A stretch of DNA of 64,000 nucleotides from Pandoraea faecigallinarum (GTDB taxonomy: Bacteria; Pseudomonadota; Gammaproteobacteria; Burkholderiales; Burkholderiaceae): the NCBI RefSeq assembly GCF_001029105.3, contig NZ_CP011807.3, positions 5,022,001-5,086,000 on the forward strand, in the 5' to 3' direction. Position numbers and translations under genes: made by a program. The notes below the pieces were generated by a model. It did not search any database, was not told the DNA's origin, and saw only the letters and a program-made list of their open reading frames with translations. This document shows, piece after piece, positions 45,415 through 53,466 of this stretch (position 1 is its first letter; each line of letters opens with the position of its first letter).

Positions 45415-46503
45415 GTGTCAAGCCGCCCGCTCTCCCGACACAGTCAGCGCCGCGCTCGCGATGCCGCCCTCGCCTTCGGCGCGGGCCAAGCGAACTGGGA
45501 CGACGTCATTTGCGCGACGCGCGACTTCTTCGGCGCGGATGCCGCCTCTTTCGTCTCGACAGACAAGAATACCCGCACACTGCGAGCCTTCGAGCAGCGC
45601 GGCCACGACGACAAGGCCGGCCTGGAATATATCGAGCACTATCACCAGTTCGACGACTCGCGACGCCGGCATTGGGCGACGCATGCGGGATCCTGGTTCG
45701 AGTCGTCCGTCCGCGACCGCCACGAGACCCCGAACGACCGCTTGTTCTGGTGCGATTTCATGGCCCCGAATCACATCGGTCAGATTACCGGGATCATACT
45801 GGCCAACGACGACGAACTCGCCGCCCTCAGCGTCCAGCGCATCACGGCCACCACGCCGAACTTCGCCCATGCCGCAGCCATAGCCGACTTCGGCCGTCTC
45901 ATGAGGAGAGCCTTCATCGCCCGGCGCGCCTGCACGCGAGAACGCATGGACGTGCTTGGACACGTGCTCGATCCGTCTCGCGAAGGTTATCTGGTCGCAG
46001 CCGACGACGCGCGCGTGGTGCTCGCCGCGCCCGGCACGGAAGCACTGCTTGGCGGCGATCGCCAACTCGTCATAGATCGCGGGCAGCTCCGGCACCGCGC
46101 TCCCGCCTGGCAGGCGCGGCTGCTGGCGAAGCTTCGCGAGACGGCCGTTACCGGGGAACCGTGCAATATGGTCCTTCCCGACGGATGGGGCCGCGCGTGG
46201 CGGCTCGCATTGCGCCGCACCGGCGCCGGACTGAGCCTGGGCCTCGGGATGAGTATTGGCGTGCGCATTGAACGCCGGGATATCTTCAATCTGCCCGACG
46301 TCGCCGCATTTGCCGAACTGTTTCGCCTCAGCGCAGCGGAGGCGCGCCTTTGCCACTATCTCGTCGCAGGTCTGACCATCGACGACTGCGCCGAAGTCGT
46401 GGGAGTCAGCGCTCACACTCTGCGCAAGCAGCTCGGCTCGGCGCTGCGCAAGACCGGCTGCACCCGTCAGGCCGAGCTGATACGCCTGCTGTCGGGCTTG
46501 TAG
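45415..46503 (+). CDS. LuxR-family transcriptional regulator (non-autoinducer type)
   Basis: Protein of 362 residues. I use the GTG at 45415 after an AGAGGA site; a GTG at 45394 is possible. The C-terminus (about 300-362) is a LuxR-type helix-turn-helix: LSAAEARLCHYLVAGLTIDDCAEVVGVSAHTLRKQLGSALRKTGC (read in parts). It departs from consensus, with LCHYLVAG for the usual VLxxLAxG and TLRKQL in the recognition helix. The N-terminal 170 residues look like a GAF/PAS-type sensory region (ATRDFFGADAASFVSTDK), not an acyl-homoserine-lactone domain. It lies between the autotransporter gene and an envelope gene pair and may control either. Confidence 0.75.
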   Translation: MSSRPLSRHSQRRARDAALAFGAGQANWDDVICATRDFFGADAASFVSTDKNTRTLRAFEQRGHDDKAGLEYIEHYHQFDDSRRRHWATHAGSWFESSVRDRHETPNDRLFWCDFMAPNHIGQITGIILANDDELAALSVQRITATTPNFAHAAAIADFGRLMRRAFIARRACTRERMDVLGHVLDPSREGYLVAADDARVVLAAPGTEALLGGDRQLVIDRGQLRHRAPAWQARLLAKLRETAVTGEPCNMVLPDGWGRAWRLALRRTGAGLSLGLGMSIGVRIERRDIFNLPDVAAFAELFRLSAAEARLCHYLVAGLTIDDCAEVVGVSAHTLRKQLGSALRKTGCTRQAELIRLLSGL

Positions 46504-46602
46504 CCCGTCAACCCGCCGTCAATGGCAGATTCGAAGTATTGATCGCCCGTTTCTCCAAGAGAAACACTTGCTTTCGTGAACGACGAAAGAGACAGCGAGA
46601 CC

Positions 46603-47361
46603 ATGACCCCGAGATTGAGCCACCCACGCGTCGCAGCCGCGGCTGCCGTTGCCGGCATCGCCCTGTGCGCGAGCGGCGCGGCCGACGCCGACATGCGGAT
46701 GTGGAAGCGCGGCGCCAGCGCCTTTAACGCCGTGATCTTCCTTCAGAACACCGGCAGCCAGGTGCAGCACTGCGACGTGTCGTGGGGCAACGCGAGCGGC
46801 GGCTTCGGTAACAGCCGGAATGTCTTCGTGAAACCCGGCGAAACCGTACAGATCGAGACTCAGGTCGTCGCCGTCAACGAACACTACCAATGCTGGCCCT
46901 ACACCGATCCCTTTGCCAAGCGGCAGGACGACGAGCGACGCCGCCAGGAAATCGAAGCTCAGAGACGGCAGAAGGAGGAGGAAGCAAAGCGCCGGCAGGC
47001 TGCGATCTGGCAGAAACAACCTAACGCCAACCCTCCCGCGCAGGGCACTTCGCAGCCGGTGAACACAGTGCCGATGAGCGCTCCGCAAACGATGCCGGCA
47101 CCCGGTTATGACGCCACGCCGGTCTACCCGTCGGCGCCGATCGTCACTGCGCCGACGGCGTCCGGCAACGCCTCCACGCTGGGTGCCGCCATCGCCGTGC
47201 TCGGCACGGTCGGACAAGCATTGGAATCGATGAGCCAGACTGCCGACGCCGAAGCAATGCAGCGTTCGCGCGATGCAGCGTTGAGCTCACAGATCGAGGA
47301 GCAGGCAAGACGCTCGGCCGCCGGTGCAGCACAGACCGATCCCTGGAAGGTGTCGCAATGA
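46603..47361 (+). CDS. Exported protein of unknown function with coiled coil
   Basis: Protein of 252 residues from the ATG at 46603; a GTG at 46576 is an alternative. A signal peptide ends near GAADA (about residue 29). A first domain (about 30-105) contains two cysteines and the phrases AVIFLQNTGSQVQHCDVSWGN and FVKPGETVQIETQVVAVNEHYQC. A charged helix rich in Arg, Glu and Gln (about 110-140) looks like a coiled coil. A Pro/Ala-rich linker and a final helical part follow. I do not recognise a family. Its stop overlaps the next start (ATGA at 47358), so the two products likely work together. Confidence 0.6.
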   Translation: MTPRLSHPRVAAAAAVAGIALCASGAADADMRMWKRGASAFNAVIFLQNTGSQVQHCDVSWGNASGGFGNSRNVFVKPGETVQIETQVVAVNEHYQCWPYTDPFAKRQDDERRRQEIEAQRRQKEEEAKRRQAAIWQKQPNANPPAQGTSQPVNTVPMSAPQTMPAPGYDATPVYPSAPIVTAPTASGNASTLGAAIAVLGTVGQALESMSQTADAEAMQRSRDAALSSQIEEQARRSAAGAAQTDPWKVSQ

Positions 47362-48269
47362 CTCGCCGAATCACCTTGACGCACACCGTCGCGGCCAGCC
47401 TCGCGACCCTTGTGTTCGGCGGCTGCGCGTCGCCATACTCGGTCGAGCAAGATGCCGAAAAATGGGTCAAATCCGACGTCATCCCTTTGGAGAGCCAGCA
47501 GCCCGAGCGCGCCCTCTCGCTACTGCAACAGCGGTTCGACGAAACCTGCATTCCGGCGGACCGGTTGGGCAAGGGTTCGTTTTACGCCGCGCTGCGCGGA
47601 ACGAGCCGCGAGCAGAACTATTCGGCCTGTAAGGTCTATAACGAGGAACTCGCCTGGCTGCTTTACAGCACCGGGCAATATCAGAAGGCCATCTCGCACC
47701 TCAATCAGGTGTGGTGGAGCCGGGAGACTGCGCGAACTTACGACGAAACCGACTGCACCAAACTTGGCGATCTCGGGGTGTTCCTCGCTCCCCGCATAAC
47801 GAAGCCGTTCTCAAAAGTCTATTTCGACACACTGGACCGGGTCCGTAGCGAGAACGCCGGGAAATACCTGCACAAGGCCTACCTTTGCGAACTCAAGATG
47901 TTTACCACTCCGGAGAATGCGACCATTCGCGATGCCTTCGCCACGTCCGCGCGCAAGTACTTCGGCGAACAGGGCGAGCGCGACGTGCGCACGTACGTGG
48001 ACGTGATTCACGTAAAGATGGCGTCAGCCTCTTACGATTTTGTCGTGGGCAACGGCGCTCTGGCGGCCGGCTACCGGGAAAGCGCCGGACGCTATGCCAA
48101 GGCCGCCGAACTCTATCGCAATGCGCTCGCCGCCACCCAGCGGCTAGGACTCGATCGTCCGCTGAACGGCCAACCGTCTCCATACGTCGCCCACTTGCGC
48201 ACACTGATCGCCGGGGCCGACAAGATGGTCAAACTCGATGCATCGCTGGCCGTGCAATACAGCGAGTGA
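47358..48269 (+). CDS. Lipoprotein of unknown function, possibly TPR-like
   Basis: Protein of 303 residues with a lipoprotein signal; lipobox FGGC places the lipidated Cys at residue 23. The mature part is helical; segments such as ACKVYNEELAWLLYSTGQYQKAISHLNQVWW and AGRYAKAAELYRNALAATQRLGL look like tetratricopeptide-type helices. It is translationally coupled to the exported protein before it. It converges on a second envelope gene pair 22 bases downstream. No named family recognised. Confidence 0.6.
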   Translation: MTRRITLTHTVAASLATLVFGGCASPYSVEQDAEKWVKSDVIPLESQQPERALSLLQQRFDETCIPADRLGKGSFYAALRGTSREQNYSACKVYNEELAWLLYSTGQYQKAISHLNQVWWSRETARTYDETDCTKLGDLGVFLAPRITKPFSKVYFDTLDRVRSENAGKYLHKAYLCELKMFTTPENATIRDAFATSARKYFGEQGERDVRTYVDVIHVKMASASYDFVVGNGALAAGYRESAGRYAKAAELYRNALAATQRLGLDRPLNGQPSPYVAHLRTLIAGADKMVKLDASLAVQYSE

Positions 48270-48291
48270 GTGCAAACGGCGACGCCCGGCG

Positions 48292-48825
48292 TCAGAACAC
48301 GACAAGCCGGTCCACCAGTTTGGCCATGCGCGAGTTCGACGCCGACCACGATTCGACCGTGGAAGTCCGCCCGTCGAAATACACGGTATTGATGACCGAG
48401 CCGTTCTGGCTGAGCGTGAGGGTTGCATAGGCCAGATACTCGCTTGGCGCGCTTCCCCAAAGCGAATTGCGCCACGCCCGGCGCACGGTGTAGTTCAACA
48501 CGACGCAGCCCGTCGGCGAGGTACCCGGGCTGTAGATCGTGCTCACGATGCCGTACGCGCGCAGCCGTCCCTGAATCGCGGGCAGCAAATCGGAAATGCC
48601 GTCGGCGGAGAGTTCGATGCACATGCCGCGCGAGAGCAGTTCGGGAGCCGCCGGCTCCGTGGGCGGCGCAATCGACGGCAACTGGTCCGAGAGCACCACG
48701 CCCGTCGATACCATCGAGGCGGCCACCTGCGCTGCGATCACCGGGGCCGGCGTCGCGAACAGGCAGCCGCCCAGCGTCACGCTGGCCATGGCCGCCAGCG
48801 CCAGCACCATCGCCAGGCGCGTCAT
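48292..48825 (-). CDS. Lipoprotein of unknown function paired with a FlgH-like protein
   Basis: Protein of 177 residues. Lipobox VTLGGC gives the lipidated Cys at 21. After a hydrophobic Ala-rich stretch and a Pro-rich linker, a compact domain (about 65-177) begins LLSRGMCIELSADGISDLLPAIQ and ends with strands such as YLAYATLTLSQNGSVINTVYFDG and a final helix SRMAKLVDRLVVF. Two cysteines may form a disulfide. Its start overlaps the stop of the FlgH-like gene by four bases (ATGA), so the products are probably made together. Family not recognised. Confidence 0.55.
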   Translation of the reverse strand: MTRLAMVLALAAMASVTLGGCLFATPAPVIAAQVAASMVSTGVVLSDQLPSIAPPTEPAAPELLSRGMCIELSADGISDLLPAIQGRLRAYGIVSTIYSPGTSPTGCVVLNYTVRRAWRNSLWGSAPSEYLAYATLTLSQNGSVINTVYFDGRTSTVESWSASNSRMAKLVDRLVVF

Positions 48826-49541
48826 CAGAAGGGCGATACTTCGAGCAGAATCGATTGCAACCAGCCGCCGTTGCTGCCGCTGGCGACCTGTCCGTCCTCC
48901 ACGCGCGATACCTTGGCCTGTCCGACCTTGTTCGACGCCACCACGTTGGCCGCAGAGATGTCGAATTTGTTGACCACCCCGGTGAAGCGGAACGTCTCCA
49001 TGTTGCGCCCCTGCATGACCTGTTTCTCTCCACCCACCACATAGGCGCCATTGGGCAGAACCTCCACGATCGCCACGGAAATGGTGCCGGTCAGCGCCGA
49101 ACTCGACGTATTGCTGCCATTGCCCTTGAAGCTGCTGGCCTGCTGGCCGATGTTGAACCACCGCTCCAGCACCGAGTCGGCGCCGTCCGCCCTGGCGCTC
49201 TTGGCCGTGGCGCTGGCGCTGCGGGTGGTATCGCTCTGCGATTTGCTGGTGCCGGTCGAATTCTCGGCGACCGCAATCGTCAACAGGTCGCCGACCCGGT
49301 GGGCGACCGGCGTCTCGAACCAGTTCGTCGCCGTGGTCGGCTGATAGATGGAGCCCGCCGTCTGAACGTTGGCGACGCGCGGCATTGGCATCACGGCCAT
49401 TGGCGTCGTCGTGACTTGCGGGCTGGCACACCCACTCAGCGCGAGAGCGCCGAGCGTGAGGTTCGCGACCATGGCCGCCCACGCGGGCAAGCGGATCAGG
49501 ATGCGTGTCGCCACGCGCGCTGGCATCGACAGTTTCGACAT
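48825..49541 (-). CDS. FlgH-like outer-membrane ring lipoprotein outside a flagellar cluster
   Basis: Protein of 238 residues, close to FlgH length. Lipobox LALSGC puts the lipidated Cys at 38. The C-terminal two thirds match the flagellar L-ring family: HRVGDLLTIAVAENSTGTSKS, SSALTGTISVAIVEVLPNGAYVVGGEKQ and FRFTGVVNKFDISAANVVASNKVGQAKV, ending GGWLQSILLEVSPF. No flgA-L genes are nearby; instead it is coupled to an unknown lipoprotein. It may be a second FlgH copy or the outer-membrane ring of another envelope machine. The ATG at 49541 has no strong ribosome site, so the start is uncertain. Confidence 0.75.
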   Translation of the reverse strand: MSKLSMPARVATRILIRLPAWAAMVANLTLGALALSGCASPQVTTTPMAVMPMPRVANVQTAGSIYQPTTATNWFETPVAHRVGDLLTIAVAENSTGTSKSQSDTTRSASATAKSARADGADSVLERWFNIGQQASSFKGNGSNTSSSALTGTISVAIVEVLPNGAYVVGGEKQVMQGRNMETFRFTGVVNKFDISAANVVASNKVGQAKVSRVEDGQVASGSNGGWLQSILLEVSPF

Positions 49542-49847
49542 GGTGAGGCGCCCCCGCGCCGTGCCCGGATGCCGTATCCGGATGTCTTTCGTGAGTGAGG
49601 TGAACGACGGTCCGCCGGCACGGCTACCGGCTTCGTGACGGATAGTAAGAAGAGGCCGTGCAGCCACTGCGCACAAATAGAGGAAAATTTGTGGAGGCAC
49701 GCCGCACCGCGCGCCGAAGCTGAGAGAATGGCGCGCCGGGCTCGGCGGCGCTTTCGCCCGCCCGCCCGGGCCGCCCCGGTTTTTCCTGTCGCTACGGCAT
49801 GCCCGGCGACCGGTTTCGCAATTCACACCGTCGGAATCGCTCAACGC
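49542..49847. other. Divergent spacer before the BaeS-like kinase gene
   Basis: This 306-base region lies between the FlgH-like gene and the kinase gene. The kinase frame is open through part of it, so an earlier kinase start is possible, but the translated residues are charged and not membrane-like. No clear promoter boxes. Confidence 0.4.
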
Positions 49848-50951
49848 ATGAACTCAGGCATCACTCGCAAGCTATTCCTCGCGATCTTCGCGACGGGTCT
49901 GGTCACGATGGCGGCCACGACAGTCGTCGTGCGAGCGGCCATGGCCGGGCATGGCTGGCTTCGGGGCGACAACCTGATGTACCTGACGATCCTCGGCATA
50001 GCCCTGCTCGGCGCCATCGCACTACGCGTGGCGCAGCGCTTGCTCGTGCCCGTGACTCCACTGCTCGAAGCCACGCATCGCATGGCAATGGGCGACTACA
50101 GCGTGCGCGTTCCGACCGCTGGCGCCGACGAACTCGCGCGGCTGGCCGTCGATCTGAATCGGCTGGCCGACACGCTCGCCCAGAACGACCGGCTGCGCCG
50201 CAATCTGCTCGCCGACATCTCCCACGAATTGCGCACGCCACTCTCGATCCTGCGCGGCGAAATCGAGGCCATGGAAGACGGAGTGCGCCCGCTCACGCAA
50301 GACGCCCTCGCCTCGCTGCGCGTCGAGATTTCGCAGCTCTCGAAACTGATCGACGATCTGTACGAGTTATCGCTCTCGGACGTGGGGGCGCTGACCTACG
50401 AATTCGCGCCGCTCGACATGACCGAGCATGTTGCAACGTCGGTGGCTGCCTTCCGCGACTGGTTCGAAGCGAAGGGAATTTCCCTGAACGTGCATCTGCC
50501 CGAGGGCACGCTCATGATCGACGGCGACCTGCACCGCCTCACCCAGTTGATCGGCAATCTGTTCGAGAACTCGTTGCGCTATACCGACGGCGGGGGCGCG
50601 GTGCGCGTCTACCTGTCGGCGACCGGCGCGCAACTGCGGCTGGAGATCGAAGACTCCGCCCCCGGCGTGCCGGACGACGCGCTGCCCCGCCTGTTCGAGC
50701 GGCTCTTTCGCGTGGAAGTGTCGCGCAGCCGCCGCAGCGGCGGCGCCGGCCTGGGGCTGGCGCTGTGCAAACACATCGTCGAAGCGCACGGCGGCCAGAT
50801 CGTCGCCCGGCATTCGCCGCTGGGCGGGCTGGCGCTCTCGATCACGCTGCCGCGCCGGAACGCCGCCGCCGTCGCCACGACTTCATCGGCCTGCGCACTA
50901 AGCGCGGCTTCGGCCTGTTTCGGTACCCAGGCCCTCACGACCCTGAGTTGA
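49848..50951 (+). CDS. Sensor histidine kinase, BaeS-like
   Basis: Membrane kinase of 367 residues from the ATG at 49848. Two membrane segments (about 8-30 and 43-62) are joined by a loop of only 12-15 residues, so there is no periplasmic sensor domain; E. coli BaeS has a large one. HAMP follows (RLLVPVTPLLEATHRMAMGDYSVRVP), then the H-box LADISHELRTPLSILRGE, N-box IGNLFENSLRYTD, and G-boxes DSAPGVPDDALPRLFE and GGAGLGLALCKHIVEAH. The short loop suggests it senses the membrane or a partner protein. The response regulator gene starts 11 bases downstream. Confidence 0.85.
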   Translation: MNSGITRKLFLAIFATGLVTMAATTVVVRAAMAGHGWLRGDNLMYLTILGIALLGAIALRVAQRLLVPVTPLLEATHRMAMGDYSVRVPTAGADELARLAVDLNRLADTLAQNDRLRRNLLADISHELRTPLSILRGEIEAMEDGVRPLTQDALASLRVEISQLSKLIDDLYELSLSDVGALTYEFAPLDMTEHVATSVAAFRDWFEAKGISLNVHLPEGTLMIDGDLHRLTQLIGNLFENSLRYTDGGGAVRVYLSATGAQLRLEIEDSAPGVPDDALPRLFERLFRVEVSRSRRSGGAGLGLALCKHIVEAHGGQIVARHSPLGGLALSITLPRRNAAAVATTSSACALSAASACFGTQALTTLS

Positions 50952-50962
50952 GCCTGCCTGCT

Positions 50963-51847
50963 ATGCACACGCACTCCTCGCTACCTTCGCAAAGCACTTT
51001 GTCCCCGCGCACGCTCGCGCCCTCCCCCGCTGACAACGCCGCGCCATCCGGACAGATGACGCTCGCCGACAGCGCCCCGATTCTGATTGTCGAAGACGAA
51101 CCGAAGCTCGCGGCGTTGCTCGCCGAATATCTGCGCGTCGCCGGCATGCCCTGCCGAATCCTCACGGACGGGCGCGACGTGCTGCCCGCCGTGCGCATGA
51201 CCGAGCCGCGCCTGGTGCTGCTCGACCTGATGCTGCCCGGCATGGACGGACTCGAAGTGTGCCGCGCGGTACGCGAGATCTCCGAAGTCCCCATCGTGAT
51301 GCTAACGGCGCGCGCGGCCGAGACCGACCGCCTGCTGGGCCTCGAACTGGGCGCCGACGATTACATTTGCAAACCGTTCAGCCCGCGGGAAGTCGTCGCA
51401 CGCGTGAAGGCGATCCTGCGTCGCGTGCGCGGCAATGTCCCGCCGGCCGGTACCGTCACCGGTGCTGCCTGCGCGGCGCAAACGCCCGCGCTGGTGATCG
51501 ACGCGGTGCGTCACCACGCCAGACTCGACGGCCATGAACTGCCGCTCACGCCGGTCGAGCTGCGTCTGCTTGCCACGCTGGCCAGCCATCCCGACAAGAC
51601 GTTCCCGCGCGCGCATCTGCTCGACCGGATGTACGACGATCACCGGGTCGTCGCGGACCGCACCGTCGATAGCCACATCAAGAACCTGCGTCGCAAGCTG
51701 CAGGCGATCCGGCCCGACGAGGAAATCGTGCGCTCGATCTACGGCGTGGGTTATCGGCTGGAGTTGCGCACCGAGCGGCCGGGCGCCCTGGCGACGCGGC
51801 ATGGCGTCGCGGCTATCGACAACCCGGCGGCGGCGATGCCAGAATAG
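50963..51847 (+). CDS. Response regulator, OmpR/BaeR-like
   Basis: Regulator of 294 residues from the ATG at 50963; an ATG at 51056 would remove a 31-residue Ser/Pro-rich extension and may be the true start. The receiver domain starts APILIVEDEPKLAALLAEYL, with the phospho-accepting Asp in RLVLLDLMLPGMDG and the Lys in YICKPFSPREV. The winged-helix DNA-binding domain has LTPVELRLLATLASHPDKTFPR and DRTVDSHIKNLRRKLQ, ending IRSIYGVGYRLE-like. Coupled to the BaeS-like kinase. Family members control efflux and envelope-stress genes. Confidence 0.88.
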   Translation: MHTHSSLPSQSTLSPRTLAPSPADNAAPSGQMTLADSAPILIVEDEPKLAALLAEYLRVAGMPCRILTDGRDVLPAVRMTEPRLVLLDLMLPGMDGLEVCRAVREISEVPIVMLTARAAETDRLLGLELGADDYICKPFSPREVVARVKAILRRVRGNVPPAGTVTGAACAAQTPALVIDAVRHHARLDGHELPLTPVELRLLATLASHPDKTFPRAHLLDRMYDDHRVVADRTVDSHIKNLRRKLQAIRPDEEIVRSIYGVGYRLELRTERPGALATRHGVAAIDNPAAAMPE

Positions 51848-51888
51848 GCGCACCCGCGCCACGGCGGGATTCATTGAGGAGAATGTCG

Positions 51889-52389
51889 ATGCCACGCCGC
51901 ACCGCCACGCTGTCCCCGATGTTCCTGAGTTTCCCGGCCGCCCGGCGGTCAACGCCTGACGGCGCTGCCGCAAGCGCCGCGTCCCCATTGCTTGGCAGTG
52001 CAGAGCTTGATGGCGGCCGGCCGCCGCGGCCGCCCTTTGAACGGCGATGGAAAGCCCTCGCGGCAACGGCGTTGCTCGGCGCCAGCGGCTTAGCCTTCGC
52101 ACAGACGCCGGTGTGTTTCGACGGCGTGGGCCGAGCGCTGCCCCCCGAGCAATGCTCGCAGGCGGCACGCGATCAGGCCGCGACACAGTCCGCCACCGCC
52201 GCCGCTGCCGAACCGACGCGCCGGGAACACTGCCGCGCGCTTGCCGACAAGATCGCCAACACGCCCGACAAGCCGGTATACACACGCGACCAGCGTGTGG
52301 ACTCGCCCGCAGGCAACCGCGTCGACATTCCTACACGCACGAACCCGCGCAAAGCGCTCAAAGAGCAATACATGCGCGAGTGTACGTAG
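51889..52389 (+). CDS. Small exported protein of unknown function
   Basis: Protein of 166 residues from the ATG at 51889, seven bases after GAGGAG; ATG 51883 is also in frame. A 55-residue Ser/Pro/Ala-rich leader precedes a signal-like helix (WKALAATALLGASGLAFA). The mature part begins QTPVCFDGVGRALPPEQC, has four cysteines in all, and ends PTRTNPRKALKEQYMREC. The leader before the signal is unusually long. It follows the BaeSR-like genes by 41 bases and may be a target or part of that operon. Family not recognised. Confidence 0.5.
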   Translation: MPRRTATLSPMFLSFPAARRSTPDGAAASAASPLLGSAELDGGRPPRPPFERRWKALAATALLGASGLAFAQTPVCFDGVGRALPPEQCSQAARDQAATQSATAAAAEPTRREHCRALADKIANTPDKPVYTRDQRVDSPAGNRVDIPTRTNPRKALKEQYMRECT

Positions 52390-52400
52390 GCGCGCGCCTA

Positions 52401-52430
52401 CAAGTTAGCGAAAATTAACAGCAAGTTAGC
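52401..52430. repeat. Direct repeat CAAGTTAGC, 21 bases apart
   Basis: Two exact copies (52401-52409 and 52422-52430) with a start-to-start distance of 21 bases, two helical turns, in AT-rich sequence just upstream of a TTGACA promoter. The layout fits an activator or repressor site. Confidence 0.5.
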
Positions 52431-52451
52431 AGAATTTATCGCGCGATTTTC

Positions 52452-52479
52452 TTGACAATACCGGCAGAGACCGCATAAT
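52452..52479 (+). promoter_or_regulatory. Sigma-70-type promoter upstream of the YSC84-like gene
   Basis: TTGACA (52452-52457), 16-base spacer, CATAAT (52474-52479): six of six and five of six consensus matches. Expected start near 52486. Confidence 0.6.
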
Positions 52480-52765
52480 CGACTTCACGCCGACGCATTG
52501 CCATCCGCGCCCGGAAGGGCACGTCATCACGAAGCGGATGGCACGCTACGTTCGCTGGCCGGTCAGCCGCATCAGCCCATCGATGACGGCCGAGCGCTTC
52601 AACAGGTTCCACCGGCGTCCGTCGGATGCCAAAACGACCGTCCTCATCATCCGCTTCATTGCCGTTGGGCTTCGCTTCGTCAGGAGCGTCGTCACCGGTC
52701 TGACGTTTTATCCACATCCACGCCGTTACGCTCTGCGCACGGCACACGCTTTCTGGAGGGAGAAA

Positions 52766-53368
52766 ATGCAAAAACGCGAATTCCTGATGAAAACTTCCGT
52801 CGCTGTCGCCGCCGCCGCATTTGCGCTGGCCGGTTGCTCGACCACCACGCCGTCGCAGGCGGACAAGAGCGATAGTTCCGCCAGCGCCAATACCAGCAAA
52901 CGCCGCGAAATCGATGCGGCCGTGAACGGCGCACTCGACAAGATGTACGCGTCCGTGAAGGGCTCGCGCGAGTTGGTGAACAAGGCACGCGGCGTGCTCG
53001 TGTTCCCGTCCGTGCTGCAAGCCGGGTTCGTCGTGGGTGGCGAATACGGCGAAGGCGCCCTGCGCGTGGGCGGCGCCACTCAAGGCTACTACAACACCGT
53101 GACGGCATCGTTCGGCTTGCAGATCGGTGCGCAGTCCAAGGCCGTGATCTTCCTGTTCATGACGCAGGACGCCCTCGACAAATTCCGGCGCACGGATGGC
53201 TGGACCGCCGGTGCCGATGCATCGGTGGCCGTGGTCAAGATCGGCGCGAACGGCGCCGTCGACCTGAACACGGCGACCTCGCCGGTGGAAGTGATCGTGA
53301 TGACCAACGCCGGTCTCATGGCCAACCTGAACATCGAAGGCACGAAGGTCACGAAGCTCAAGATCTGA
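52766..53368 (+). CDS. YSC84/Ysc84-like lipid-binding lipoprotein
   Basis: Lipoprotein of 200 residues. The ATG at 52766 follows GGAGGGAG. Lipobox ALAGC gives the lipidated Cys at 24. The Ysc84 domain fills the rest: NKARGVLVFPSVLQAGFVVGGEYGEGALRVGG, then GYYNTVTASFGLQIGAQSKAVIFLFM and ASVAVVKIGANGAVDLNTATSPVEVIVMTNAGLMANLN (in parts). Proteins of this type in Burkholderia are annotated as envelope lipoproteins that may bind lipids. The gene stands alone with its own promoter candidate and terminator. Confidence 0.88.
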   Translation: MQKREFLMKTSVAVAAAAFALAGCSTTTPSQADKSDSSASANTSKRREIDAAVNGALDKMYASVKGSRELVNKARGVLVFPSVLQAGFVVGGEYGEGALRVGGATQGYYNTVTASFGLQIGAQSKAVIFLFMTQDALDKFRRTDGWTAGADASVAVVKIGANGAVDLNTATSPVEVIVMTNAGLMANLNIEGTKVTKLKI

Positions 53369-53400
53369 CGACCCGACGCCGGACGACATCTCCAAAGGAC

Positions 53401-53441
53401 GAGCGGCGCCACCCTCCGAAGGTGGCGCCGCTCCGCTTTTT
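53401..53441 (+). terminator. Intrinsic terminator of the YSC84-like gene
   Basis: Perfect 13-bp stem (53401-53413 and 53421-53433), 7-base loop, then CGC and five Ts (53437-53441). It lies 33 bases after the stop codon and before a convergent gene. Confidence 0.9.
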
Positions 53442-53466
53442 GCAGCGCAAAGACGAACCGTCGCGC

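Larger units (their letters stand above)
52390..52765. other. Long leader region of the YSC84-like lipoprotein gene
   Basis: The 376 bases hold two direct repeats (52401-52430), a strong promoter (52452-52479) and a DnaA-box match TTATCCACA (52708-52716). If that promoter is used, the lipoprotein mRNA has a leader of about 280 bases, within which the lipoprotein frame is open from 52538. Confidence 0.5.

Noticed and set aside
52538..52765. Upstream in-frame extension of the YSC84-like lipoprotein
   Set aside because: The ATG at 52766 has a strong ribosome site and a normal lipoprotein signal; the extension would bury the signal peptide.
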